Assembly (NCBI GenBank): GCA_902778115.1
Contig: CACYWG010000015.1
Span: forward strand, 1 to 64,000
Origin: Oscillospiraceae bacterium
GTDB lineage: Bacteria > Bacillota > Clostridia > Oscillospirales > Oscillospiraceae
Direction: 5' to 3'
Length of the DNA: 64,000 nt
A program made the translations under genes and the position numbers. This document shows, piece by piece, positions 1 to 8,017 of the stretch. The notes below the pieces were generated by a model. That model worked only from the letters and a program-made list of their open reading frames with translations, was not told the DNA's origin and did not search any database. Each line of letters starts with the position of its first letter. Within the stretch, counting starts at the first letter, position 1.

Positions 1-73
1 ATCAAAACCCGAAAGACCCTGTAATACCAAGCATTTGAGAAGAAATACAAGACTTATATGGAGTTATAAAAAG

Positions 74-760
74 ATGATAAAAGTACTATTTATTTGCCAC
101 GGGGATATCTGCCGCAGCCCGATGGCTGAGTTTTATATGAAGGACCTGGCCGAGCGCGCGGGGCTTGCGGGCGAGTTTGAGATCCTCTCCGCCGCCACGA
201 GCAGCGAGGAGCTGGGCAACGGCGTCTATCCCCCGGTTCGCGCGCTGCTCGAGCGGCAGGGCATCGACTGCACGGGCAAGACCGTGCGGCTGCTGCGCGC
301 CTCCGATTATGAGGCCTTCGACCTGCTGATCGGCATGGACGAGTATAATCTCCGCCGGATGCAGCGCCTTTTCGGCGAGGACGCCGCGGGCAAGCTGCAT
401 CTGCTGCTCGAATACGCCGGGCGGCCGGGCGAGGCGGTGGCCGATCCCTGGTATACGCGCGATTTCCGCGCCGCCTGGGACGACGTGACCGCGGGCTGCC
501 GCGGCCTGCTGGAGACGCTGACCGGCACGAAGCTCATCGACTTTGCCGGCTGCGAAAGCAGAGAGGAGCTCTATGCCGTGCTGCGCCGGGAGATGGCCTG
601 GGAGGACTGGTACGGCGGCAACCTCGACGCGCTCTGGGACGTGCTGACCGGCCTGCCCCATGAGGGCGAGCGCTTTACGATCGCCCTGCCGCGCGCCGAC
701 AGCCCCGCGTATGACTACGCGGAGAAGATCCGCGCGGTGTTCCGGGAGGCGGAGCAATAA
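74..760 (+). CDS. Low-molecular-weight protein-tyrosine phosphatase fused to a C-terminal barstar domain
   Basis: The protein is 228 residues from the ATG at 74, which has GGAG ten bases upstream; an upstream ATG at 35 has no such site. Residues 1-150 are a low-molecular-weight phosphatase: the P-loop CHGDICRSP carries nucleophile Cys8 and Arg14 (usual family form is CxGNxCRSP, so Asn is Asp here), and DPWY at 124-127 supplies the general acid Asp124. Residues 153-228 match barstar, the barnase inhibitor: WYGGNLDALWDVLTG (179-193) corresponds to the barstar segment YYGENLDALWDCLTG, including both aspartates used for RNase inhibition. Expected activity is tyrosine-phosphate (possibly arginine-phosphate) hydrolysis in the cytoplasm plus RNase binding. 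No barnase-like RNase gene is seen in the window. Both domain assignments are firm; the combined role is unknown. It stands alone, followed by a terminator. Confidence 0.88.
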   Translation: MIKVLFICHGDICRSPMAEFYMKDLAERAGLAGEFEILSAATSSEELGNGVYPPVRALLERQGIDCTGKTVRLLRASDYEAFDLLIGMDEYNLRRMQRLFGEDAAGKLHLLLEYAGRPGEAVADPWYTRDFRAAWDDVTAGCRGLLETLTGTKLIDFAGCESREELYAVLRREMAWEDWYGGNLDALWDVLTGLPHEGERFTIALPRADSPAYDYAEKIRAVFREAEQ

Positions 761-780
761 ATCAATATCAAATAAGACAA

Positions 781-812
781 CCGGGAGGGCTTTTGCCCTC
801 CCGGTCATTTTT
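781..812. terminator. Bidirectional rho-independent terminator
   Basis: Perfect 10-bp stem CCGGGAGGGC / GCCCTCCCGG around a TTTT loop, followed on the plus strand by TCATTTTTGTT. It lies between the convergent phosphatase-barstar gene and the aminotransferase-like gene and can serve both. The same 10-bp stem recurs with another loop at 6313-6335. Confidence 0.85.
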
Positions 813-822
813 GTTGTTTCGG

Positions 823-2016
823 TCAGATGAACGCGTATATTTTCATCCGCTCCAGCGCTTTTTCCAGCTGGCTCTTCGGCAGGGCCAGGTTCAGGCGGAT
901 CGAGCAGGGCCAGAAGAAGTCCTCGCCGTTTTGCCAGATGACGCCGACCTCCGCGCCGCGGCGCAGCAGCTCCCCGATCGTCACGCTGTGTTCGCGGCAC
1001 CAGTCGCCGCAGTCGAGAAAGAGCATATAGGTGCCCTCGGAGCGCATGACCTTCACGCCGGGGAAGTTATCGCGGATGAATTCGCAGGCCAGGCGCATGT
1101 TTTCGTCCACGACGGCGCACATCTCCTCCAGCCATTCCTCGCCTTCGGTGAAGGCGCCGATCAGCGCGTGCATGCTCAGCACATTGGGGCTGTTGTAGTG
1201 CGTGCTTTCGCTCTGGCGGCGCAGGCGGTCGCGCAGACGCTCGTTGTAAACAATATGGTAGGAGCCGACGAGCCCGGCCAGCGAAAAGCTCTTGCTCGGC
1301 GCGTAGAAGGCCAGCGTCCGCTCCCGCGCGTCGGCGGAGACGGACTGCGTGGGGATGTGCTTGTGCCCGGGCAGGATGATGTCCGACCAGATCTCGTCGG
1401 AGATGACGAGGCAGTCGTTTTTCGAATAGACCTCCATCGCCTTCTCAATCTCCCAACGCTCCCAGACGCGGCCGGTGGGGTTGTGCGGCGAGCAGAAGAC
1501 CGCGACGTGGATGTGATGCTCCCTGAGCTTGCGGTCCATGTCCTCATAGTCCATGCGCCAGATGCCGTTTTCGTCGGGCTTGAGCTCGCTGTGCACGGCC
1601 ACGCGGCCGATGTTCTTCAGCACGTGCGTAAAGCCCACATAGGTCGGCGCGTGCAGCAAAATCTCCTCGCCGGGGGCGGTGAGCATCTGGATCGCGGCGC
1701 TCACGCCGCCGAGCACGCCGTTTTCATAGCCGATGTCCTCTTTCGTCAGCCCCTCGACGCCGTTGCGGCGGGTCTGCCAGTCGATGATGGCCTTGTAATA
1801 GTCCTCCGGCAGCGGGAAATAGCCCAGGGAGGGAAAGTCCAGCCGGCGGCGCATGGCCTCCAGGATCGCCGGCGCCGTGGGGAAGCTCATGTCCGCGACC
1901 CAGAGGGGGATCGCGTCGAAGCCCTCCTTCACGGTGACGCCGGGGATGGGGATATAGTCGGCGGCGATGGAATCACGGCCGCGCCGGTCCAGCACAGTGG
2001 TAAAATCGTATTTCAT
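823..2016 (-). CDS. patB: PatB/MalY-family PLP-dependent C-S lyase (cystathionine beta-lyase type aminotransferase)
   Basis: The product is 397 residues, the usual size for class I/II aminotransferase-fold enzymes. The start has AAGGAG just upstream on the minus strand. The N-terminus (MKYDFTTVLDRRGRDS) and WVADMSF at 39-45 are typical of the MalY/PatB subgroup, which cleaves cystathionine and cysteine-type C-S bonds to ammonia, pyruvate and a thiol. SPHNPTG (176-182), the PLP-ring aspartate in SDEIW (Asp207) and the Schiff-base lysine in APSKSFSLAGL (Lys242) are all present, so it should be active. It is transcribed alone from a divergent promoter shared in its intergenic region with the MarR operon. 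Substrate cannot be decided from sequence; a true amino-acid aminotransferase is the alternative. Confidence 0.9.
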   Translation of the reverse strand: MKYDFTTVLDRRGRDSIAADYIPIPGVTVKEGFDAIPLWVADMSFPTAPAILEAMRRRLDFPSLGYFPLPEDYYKAIIDWQTRRNGVEGLTKEDIGYENGVLGGVSAAIQMLTAPGEEILLHAPTYVGFTHVLKNIGRVAVHSELKPDENGIWRMDYEDMDRKLREHHIHVAVFCSPHNPTGRVWERWEIEKAMEVYSKNDCLVISDEIWSDIILPGHKHIPTQSVSADARERTLAFYAPSKSFSLAGLVGSYHIVYNERLRDRLRRQSESTHYNSPNVLSMHALIGAFTEGEEWLEEMCAVVDENMRLACEFIRDNFPGVKVMRSEGTYMLFLDCGDWCREHSVTIGELLRRGAEVGVIWQNGEDFFWPCSIRLNLALPKSQLEKALERMKIYAFI

Positions 2017-2049
2017 AAGCGGCTCCTTTTGTGCGTTTTCTACAGGCTT

Positions 2050-2079
2050 ATCGTATCAAAAGCCGCGTCTCTTTGTCAA
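2050..2079 (-). promoter_or_regulatory. Sigma-A promoter for the PatB-like gene
   Basis: On the minus strand TTGACA (2074-2079) and TACGAT (2050-2055) are separated by 18 bp, about 35 bases ahead of the start codon. The -35 is perfect and the -10 has two deviations from TATAAT. Confidence 0.65.
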
Positions 2080-2088
2080 TCGCCGGGC

Positions 2089-2116
2089 TTGACTTCTTGG
2101 AAAAAACCGCTATAAT
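2089..2116 (+). promoter_or_regulatory. Sigma-A promoter of the marR-ABC exporter operon
   Basis: TTGACT (2089-2094), a 16-bp spacer and a perfect TATAAT (2111-2116), ending about 58 bases before the marR start. The -10 overlaps the palindromic operator at 2114-2135. Confidence 0.8.
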
Positions 2117-2135
2117 AAGTAGCACACTACGTATT
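2114..2135. promoter_or_regulatory. Probable MarR operator (22-bp inverted repeat)
   Basis: The sequence AATAaGTAG-caca-CTACgTATT is a near-perfect dyad: all half-site positions pair except one per arm. It overlaps the last bases of the -10 and the expected transcription start, which is the usual placement for autorepression by a MarR-family protein encoded immediately downstream. Binding by this MarR is inference. Confidence 0.7.
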
Positions 2136-2174
2136 AAACGGAGACCGTCTCTGCCTGAGGAAAGGAGAGAGAGC

Positions 2175-2657
2175 ATGGAACGGAAAATGCCCATGGGGCT
2201 GCGCTTTTCGCTGCTGCACCGGGCTTTTATGAAGCAGCTCAACGAGCGCCTGCAGGAAAAGGAGCTGACGGGCGTGCAGTTCGGGGTGCTCAGCCAGCTG
2301 CGGCGCCTGCGGCGCGCCGGGCAGGAGGAGATCAACCAGCGCGATCTGGAGGAGGCCACGCACGTGACCCATCCCACCATGACGGAGATCGTCAAGCGCC
2401 TGGAAAAGCAGGGCTTTGTGAAGTGCGCGCCGAGCGAGCGCGACCGGCGCTTCAAATGCATCCTGCCTACCGAAAAGGCCGTGGCGCTGCAGCAGGAGAT
2501 GGACGAGCTGGACGGCGCGATCTTCCGCGAGCTTTGCCGCGGGCTCAGCGATGAGGAGGTCGGGCTTTTGACCGCCTCGATCGACCGTCTGCTGGATAAC
2601 GCCTATCCCTGCGCGCAGGAGCATCAGAAAGAAGGAGGAAGCAAGACCTGTGATTAA
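2175..2657 (+). CDS. MarR-family winged-helix transcriptional regulator
   Basis: The ATG at 2175 follows AAAGGAGAG; a longer frame upstream runs through the promoter and is not used. The 160-residue product has the MarR layout: an N-terminal helical dimerisation part, a winged helix with TGVQFGVLSQLRRL and THPTMTEIVKRLEKQGFV as the recognition region, then the wing SERDRRFK and a C-terminal dimer helix. Proteins of this type repress the exporter operon they head and are released by toxic ligands. The stop overlaps the next start by 8 bp, so the regulator and both ABC half-transporters are translationally coupled. The operator is probably the dyad at 2114-2135. The ligand is unknown. Confidence 0.92.
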   Translation: MERKMPMGLRFSLLHRAFMKQLNERLQEKELTGVQFGVLSQLRRLRRAGQEEINQRDLEEATHVTHPTMTEIVKRLEKQGFVKCAPSERDRRFKCILPTEKAVALQQEMDELDGAIFRELCRGLSDEEVGLLTASIDRLLDNAYPCAQEHQKEGGSKTCD

Positions 2658-4395
2658 AACCTTCATGAAATCCATCCGGGAATTCAAGACCCCGACGATC
2701 CTTACGCTGCTGTTCATCATCGGCGAGGTGTTCATCGAGGTGCTGATCCCCTTCCGTACCGCGGCGCTGGTCAACGGCGTCCAGAACGGCATGCCGATGA
2801 ACGAGCTGCTGCGCCTGGGCCTCGTCCTGGTGGCGATGGCGCTCGTGTCGCTCGGCTTCGGCGGCGGCGCGGCGGTCATGGGCTCCAAGGCCTCCGCCGG
2901 CTTTGCCCGCAACCTGCGCGGCGACGTATTCCGCCGCATCCAGGGCTTCAGCTTTGAAAATATCGACAAATTCTCCACCGCCTCTCTGGTGACCCGTCTG
3001 ACGACGGACGTCGGCTATGTGCGCATGGCCTTCATGATGACCATCCGCGCCGCGGTGCGCTCGCCGCTGATGTTCGTGTTCTCCGTCGTCATGGCCTGGC
3101 GCATGGGCGGCTCGCTCGCGATGACCTTCGTGGTCGTGATCCCGGTGCTGATCGGCGGCCTGCTGCTGATCGCCCGCAAGGCGATGCCCGCCTTCCGCGC
3201 GGTGTTTCGCAAGTACGACCGGATGAACGAGTCGGTCGAGGAAAACGTGCGCGGCATGCGCGTTGTCAAGGGCTTCGCCCGCGAGGAATATGAAAAGGAG
3301 AAGTTCGCCAAGGCGTCGAAGGACATTGCGAAGGACTTCACCAAGGCCGAGCGCATCGTGGCGCTGAACAATCCCCTCATGACCCTCTGCGTCAACTTCA
3401 ACCTCGTCTTTATCCTCTGGGTCGGCGCGAAACTGATCATCACCGGCCACGGCGAGATCATCAACGTCGGCGAGATTTCCGCGATGATCACCTACGGCAT
3501 GCAGATCCTGATGAGCCTGATGATGCTCTCGATGATCTACGTGATGATGACGATGTCCTGGGAGTCGATGAAGCGCATCTCCGAGGTGCTGAGCGAGGAG
3601 CCCTCGCTGCACAACCCGGCGGAGCCCGTGACCGAGGTTGCGGACGGCTCCGTGGACTTCGAAAACGTCAGCTTCAAGTATTCCCGCGCGGCGCAGGTTG
3701 ACGCGCTCAGCGGCGTGAACCTGCACATTCCGAGCGGCAGCACCGTGGGCATCCTCGGCGGCACTGGCGCCGGCAAGAGCACGCTCGTGCAGCTAATCCC
3801 GCGCCTCTACGACGTGACCGAGGGCTGCGTCAAAGTCGGCGGACGCGACGTGCGCGACTACGACATCGAAACGCTTCGCAACGCGGTTTCAATGGTGCTG
3901 CAGAAAAACCTGCTCTTCTCCGGCTCGGTCAGCGACAACCTGCGCTGGGGCGACCCCGACGCCACGGATGAGGAGCTGCGCGAGGCCTGCCGGCTTGCTC
4001 AGGCCGATGAATTCATCCTGGCCCACGCCGAGGGCTACGACCGCAAGCTCGAACAGGGCGGCACCAATGTCTCCGGCGGGCAGAAGCAGCGCCTGTGCAT
4101 CGCGCGCGCCCTGCTGAAAAAGCCGAAGATCCTGATCCTGGATGACTCGACCTCCGCCGTGGATACCCGCACCGATGCGGCGATCCGCGCGGGCTTCAAG
4201 GCCTACATCCCCGAGACGACCAAGATCATCATCGCTCAGCGCGTGGCCTCCGTGCAGGACGCCGACCTCATCCTGGTGATGGACGGCGGCAAGATCGCGG
4301 CCCAGGGCACGCACGAGGAATTGATGAAGAGCAGCGAGATTTACCGCGAGATCTACGAGCAGCAGACGAAGGGAGGCGAGGAGCATGAAGAATAA
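2650..4395 (+). CDS. Heterodimeric ABC exporter subunit with degenerate ATP site (BmrC/LmrC/TM287-like)
   Basis: I chose the GTG at 2650 because AGGAGG sits ten bases before it; the ATG at 2665 is too far from that site. The 581-residue protein has an N-terminal six-helix type IV exporter domain (about 15-310) and a nucleotide-binding domain. Walker A is GGTGAGKST (370-378), the signature is VSGGQ (474-478) and Walker B ends LDDS, so Asp499 replaces the catalytic Glu; the H-loop His is Gln530 (IIAQR). These replacements are typical of the degenerate-site partner of heterodimeric multidrug or lipid exporters. The partner gene overlaps its end by 11 bp. Substrate is unknown; a drug efflux role is inferred from the MarR gene in front. 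Confidence 0.93.
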   Translation: MIKTFMKSIREFKTPTILTLLFIIGEVFIEVLIPFRTAALVNGVQNGMPMNELLRLGLVLVAMALVSLGFGGGAAVMGSKASAGFARNLRGDVFRRIQGFSFENIDKFSTASLVTRLTTDVGYVRMAFMMTIRAAVRSPLMFVFSVVMAWRMGGSLAMTFVVVIPVLIGGLLLIARKAMPAFRAVFRKYDRMNESVEENVRGMRVVKGFAREEYEKEKFAKASKDIAKDFTKAERIVALNNPLMTLCVNFNLVFILWVGAKLIITGHGEIINVGEISAMITYGMQILMSLMMLSMIYVMMTMSWESMKRISEVLSEEPSLHNPAEPVTEVADGSVDFENVSFKYSRAAQVDALSGVNLHIPSGSTVGILGGTGAGKSTLVQLIPRLYDVTEGCVKVGGRDVRDYDIETLRNAVSMVLQKNLLFSGSVSDNLRWGDPDATDEELREACRLAQADEFILAHAEGYDRKLEQGGTNVSGGQKQRLCIARALLKKPKILILDDSTSAVDTRTDAAIRAGFKAYIPETTKIIIAQRVASVQDADLILVMDGGKIAAQGTHEELMKSSEIYREIYEQQTKGGEEHEE

Positions 4396-6298
4396 GCGCG
4401 GCGGCAACCTCCGCGACAACTTTGCGGCCATGGCCTGGGCGATCAAGAAATTCTTCGGCTATTACCCGGTCCTCGCGCCGCTGGCGATGGCATGCATCCT
4501 GTTTTCCTCCATCGTCGCGGCCGTTCCGAACTTCTTTATCGTCCAGAAGGTGCTCCACGGCGCGGAGCGGTGGATGCAAAGCGGCGACTGGGCCGCGGCC
4601 CGGGGCGAGATCCTGCCCTATATCTACATGCTGATCGGCGTGTATGTGCTGTCGATCTGCTCGCAGACCCTGGAAACACAGCTGATGGCCGTGATGACGC
4701 AGGGCTTCCTGGACAAAATGCGCCGCGAGATCTTCAACGGCATGCAGGACCTGCCCATCCGCTTTTTCGACAGCAACAAGACCGGCGACATCATGAGCTA
4801 TTTCACCAACGACATCGACACGATGCGCCAGCTCGTCAGCCAGTCTCTGCCCTCGCTGATCCGTTCCGGCGCCGTGGTGCTGGCGGTCTTCTTCGTGATG
4901 CTGTATTCCAGCGTCTGGATGACGCTGGTGCTGCTGCTGGGCGTGGCGGCCATGTTCTATGTGGCCAAGACCGTCGGCGGCGGCTCCGCCAAGTACTTCA
5001 TGCAGCAGCAGAAGGCCGTGGCGGCGATGGAGGGCTTCGCCCAGGAGTCGATGAACGGGCAGAAGGTCATCAAGGTCTTCTGCCATGAGGAGCAGAGCAT
5101 CCGGGACTTTGACGCGGTCAACGAGGAGCTCTACCGGGTCGGCTACAAGGCCAACGCCTATGCCAGCATGCTCGGGCCGATCATCTCCAACATCGGCAAT
5201 ATCCTTTATGTGTCCCTCGCACTGGTCGGCGGCGTGCTGATCCTCTCGGGCGTGCCCAACCTCAGCCTCTCCGGCAACGTCTTCGACGTGGCTGTGCTGG
5301 TCCCCTTCCTGAGCAAGGCGCGCCAGTTTACCGGCAACGTCAACCAGCTCTCCCAGCAGATCAACTCCATCGTCATGGCCGGCGCCGGCGCGCAGCGCAT
5401 CCTCAGCCTGGTCAACGAAAAGCCCGAGGAGGACGAGGGCTATGTGACGCTGGTCAACGTCAAGGAAAATCCGGACGGCACCCTCACGGAGACGACGGAG
5501 CACACCGGGAAATGGGCCTGGCGCCATCCGCACCAGGCCGACGGCAGCGTGACCTATACGCCGCTGCGCGGCGACGTGCGGCTGACGAACGTGGACTTTG
5601 CCTATGTGGAGGGCAAGGACGTGCTGCATGACGTGTCGGTCTATGCCGAGCCCGGCCAGAAGGTGGCCTTCGTCGGCGCGACCGGCGCGGGCAAGACGAC
5701 CATCACCAACCTCATCAACCGCTTTTACGACATTGCCGACGGCAAGATCCGCTACGACGGCATCAACATCAACAAGATCAAAAAGGACGATCTGCGCCGT
5801 TCGCTGGGCCTGGTGCTGCAGGACACCAACCTCTTCACCGGCACCGTGATGGACAATATCCGCTACGGCCGCCTCGATGCGAGCGACGCCGACTGCCGCC
5901 GGGCAGCCCGCCTCGCCGGCGCGGACGACTTCATCCGCCGTCTGCCCGAGGGTTACGACACGATGCTGCTCAATAACGGCGCCAACCTCTCCCAGGGCCA
6001 GCGCCAGCTGATCGCCATCGCCCGCGCGGCGGTGGCCGATCCCCCGGTGATGATCCTGGACGAGGCCACCTCCTCCATCGACACGCGCACCGAGGCCATC
6101 GTGCAGCGCGGCATGGACGAGCTGATGAAGGGCCGCACGGTCTTCGTCATCGCCCACCGGCTCTCAACCGTCATGAATTCGGACGTCATCATGGTGCTCG
6201 ACCACGGGCGCATCATCGAGCGCGGCAGCCACGAGGCGCTGATCGCCGCCAAGGGAACCTACTACCAGCTCTACACCGGCGCCTTCGAACTCGAATAA
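4385..6298 (+). CDS. Heterodimeric ABC exporter subunit with canonical catalytic Glu (BmrD/LmrD/TM288-like)
   Basis: The ATG at 4385 lies inside the end of the upstream subunit gene and follows GGAGGCGAGGAG. The product is 637 residues, with a six-helix transmembrane domain (about 25-335) and an ATPase domain: Walker A GATGAGKTT (431-439), catalytic Glu560 in MILDEATSS, and H-loop His591. Its signature is the non-canonical LSQGQ (535-539), which pairs with the degenerate site of the partner, as in the TM287/288 type. Between membrane and ATPase domains there is an extra 45-residue stretch (about 350-395: polar, with GKWAWRHPHQ) also known in this subfamily's longer member. The two subunits should form one asymmetric exporter in the cytoplasmic membrane. 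Confidence 0.93.
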   Translation: MKNKRGGNLRDNFAAMAWAIKKFFGYYPVLAPLAMACILFSSIVAAVPNFFIVQKVLHGAERWMQSGDWAAARGEILPYIYMLIGVYVLSICSQTLETQLMAVMTQGFLDKMRREIFNGMQDLPIRFFDSNKTGDIMSYFTNDIDTMRQLVSQSLPSLIRSGAVVLAVFFVMLYSSVWMTLVLLLGVAAMFYVAKTVGGGSAKYFMQQQKAVAAMEGFAQESMNGQKVIKVFCHEEQSIRDFDAVNEELYRVGYKANAYASMLGPIISNIGNILYVSLALVGGVLILSGVPNLSLSGNVFDVAVLVPFLSKARQFTGNVNQLSQQINSIVMAGAGAQRILSLVNEKPEEDEGYVTLVNVKENPDGTLTETTEHTGKWAWRHPHQADGSVTYTPLRGDVRLTNVDFAYVEGKDVLHDVSVYAEPGQKVAFVGATGAGKTTITNLINRFYDIADGKIRYDGININKIKKDDLRRSLGLVLQDTNLFTGTVMDNIRYGRLDASDADCRRAARLAGADDFIRRLPEGYDTMLLNNGANLSQGQRQLIAIARAAVADPPVMILDEATSSIDTRTEAIVQRGMDELMKGRTVFVIAHRLSTVMNSDVIMVLDHGRIIERGSHEALIAAKGTYYQLYTGAFELE

Positions 6299-6312
6299 GA
6301 ATCATAAATCAT

Positions 6313-6344
6313 CCGGGAGGGCATCGCCCTCCCGGAATTTTTTC
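6313..6344 (+). terminator. Rho-independent terminator of the marR-ABC operon
   Basis: CCGGGAGGGC-atc-GCCCTCCCGG followed by AATTTTTTCC. The stem is identical to the terminator at 781-804. Confidence 0.88.
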
Positions 6345-6402
6345 CGATCCCGGTGAGATATTGCTGTCAAAAAAGGTAGATATAGGGTGAGGCGGAAAGG
6401 AA

Positions 6403-6969
6403 GTGACGGCATTGGAGGACAGTCAGATCATTGCCCTGTTCTATGAGCGCTCAGAGCAGGCCATTGCGGAACTGGACCGAAAATACGGCGCGGCCGTGCG
6501 GAAAACGGCGGCCAATATCCTGCATGACCGGCAGGACGAGGAGGAATGCCTGAGCGATACATACCTCGGCGTCTGGAACAGCGTCCCGCCGCAGAATCCG
6601 CGGCCGCTGCGCACCTACGTCTGCCGCATCGCCCGGAACCTGGCCGTCAAGCGATATCACGCCAACACCGCGCAGAAGCGAAGCGGCGGTTATGAGCTGG
6701 TGCTCGACGAGCTGGCCGAATGCATCCCGTCCACGGTCGACGTGGAGTCGGATTACGCGGCCAGGGAGCTGTCCGCGGCGATCAGCCGCTTTCTGGACAC
6801 GCTCAGCTATGAGGACCGCTTCTGCTTCCTTCGGCGCTACTGGTACGCCGACCCCGTGGCGGAGATCGCCCGGATGACGCGGCTGGACGCCCACCGGATC
6901 TCCGTCCGCCTGTATCGTACCCGTGAGAAACTGCATCGTTATTTGAAAGAGGAGGGTTTGCTGGAATGA
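6403..6969 (+). CDS. ECF-type RNA polymerase sigma factor
   Basis: The 188-residue product has sigma-70 region 2 (about 20-95, with DEEECLSDTYLGVWN and the 2.4-like RPLRTYVCRIARNLAVKRY) and region 4 (about 120-185, with a helix-turn-helix ending in HRISVRLYRTREKLHRYL). The start is uncertain: the GTG at 6403 has AAGGA only two bases away, whereas the in-frame TTG at 6412 would place the same site eleven bases away; both give nearly the same protein. Its stop overlaps the start of the next gene (ATGA), which is typical of a sigma factor with its anti-sigma partner. CTGTCA at 6364-6369 could be part of an autoregulated promoter, but no consensus can be fixed from one example. Target genes are unknown. 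Confidence 0.87.
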   Translation: MTALEDSQIIALFYERSEQAIAELDRKYGAAVRKTAANILHDRQDEEECLSDTYLGVWNSVPPQNPRPLRTYVCRIARNLAVKRYHANTAQKRSGGYELVLDELAECIPSTVDVESDYAARELSAAISRFLDTLSYEDRFCFLRRYWYADPVAEIARMTRLDAHRISVRLYRTREKLHRYLKEEGLLE

Positions 6970-7949
6970 AACGGGAACAGCTTTCCGATATTATCGGCAA
7001 TCTCGACGATCGGCAGATCGCCGAGGCTTATCAGTTCGATCCCGGGCTCTGCGGACGCTCCCCGGAAAGGATCGGAAGAATGAAAATCAAACGCATCGTG
7101 ACCTTTGCCCTCGCCGCCGTGCTGATCCTGGCGCTGGGCGTGACCGGCTACGCGGTCTACCGCGGCCGGGTGCAGGACCTGGTGATGAAGAGCAGCGAGG
7201 AAGACATCGTCCTCGTTGACGAAGACTCCGACATCGTGCTCGTCGGGGAGGCGGAAGAGCAGCCCGCCGCAGAGCCGCATGCGGTGCCCTATGATCCCCT
7301 GGCCGGAGGCTCGGACATGATCTCCCTGCAGGGCTTTGCCGGCAGCCCCGAATATCAGGCGGCACTGGCCTGGGCGGAATTCCTGCACGGCTATGACCGC
7401 GACGGCAGCGTGCTCGCCTCGGTCGGCAACAATCCCACGCCCTGGGATGAGAAGTACGCGCCAGCATATAACGTCTATTCACAGGAAATGGCTGACGCTC
7501 TGGAAAGCATTGCTGCCGAGTATGGGCTGACGTTCCACACCGGCTTTGCTTCGGCAAGCATCGCGGAACTGCGCGAGCGCTTCGGCGACTTCTGCAGCGC
7601 GATCCGCGACGGCTACGGCTACTGCTATGCCGACGGCAGCTTCCAGTGCGACTGCGAAACGAACAAAGGCATGTTCCAGGTCCGCCGCTGCATGAAGGGC
7701 GTGTTGGACGCCGTGAGTCTGAATATCCGTGACGCCGAGGAGTACGAACAGTGGGAGTACACGACCACCCGCGGCGAGACGGTGCTGCTGGCGCTTGCGC
7801 CGCACCATGCGATGATCATCTCGGAGAGTGAACAGAGCTTTACAGTTGTCAACGTTATGGCCGGATCGGAGGCCAGTTCCTCCGGCGCCGTCATTTCCGC
7901 GGCTGAGCTTGAAGAACTGGCCGACAGCTTTGATTTCTCCATCCTCTGA
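6966..7949 (+). CDS. Membrane-anchored probable anti-sigma / sensor protein
   Basis: The 327-residue protein begins with a short cytoplasmic part (1-40, MKREQLSDIIGNLDDRQIAEA) of the kind found in clostridial anti-sigma-like partners of ECF factors, then one transmembrane helix (about 43-64) and a roughly 260-residue outer domain. No enzymatic motif is visible in the outer part; it contains several short Asp/Glu runs and a few cysteines (CYADGSFQCDCE). The ATGA overlap with the sigma gene implies coupled translation and complex formation. A ZAS/RsiW-type zinc motif is not seen, so anti-sigma function is inferred from position and topology only. What the outer domain senses is unknown. Confidence 0.65.
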   Translation: MKREQLSDIIGNLDDRQIAEAYQFDPGLCGRSPERIGRMKIKRIVTFALAAVLILALGVTGYAVYRGRVQDLVMKSSEEDIVLVDEDSDIVLVGEAEEQPAAEPHAVPYDPLAGGSDMISLQGFAGSPEYQAALAWAEFLHGYDRDGSVLASVGNNPTPWDEKYAPAYNVYSQEMADALESIAAEYGLTFHTGFASASIAELRERFGDFCSAIRDGYGYCYADGSFQCDCETNKGMFQVRRCMKGVLDAVSLNIRDAEEYEQWEYTTTRGETVLLALAPHHAMIISESEQSFTVVNVMAGSEASSSGAVISAAELEELADSFDFSIL

Positions 7950-7967
7950 AAACCCCGCACATACGCA

Positions 7968-8001
7968 AATCCCGCGGCTCAAGTGAGCCGCGGGATTTTT
8001 G
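7968..8001 (+). terminator. Rho-independent terminator after the sigma/anti-sigma pair
   Basis: AATCCCGCGGCTC-aagt-GAGCCGCGGGATTTTT: a 13-bp stem with a 4-base loop followed directly by T residues. Confidence 0.9.
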
Positions 8002-8017
8002 CATATTGACAGGAAGA

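Noticed and set aside
86-1000. Long minus-strand frame opposite the phosphatase-barstar gene
   Set aside because: GC-rich shadow: Arg/Gly/Ala-heavy composition, no ribosome binding site, no recognisable motif, and it crosses the terminator at 781-812.
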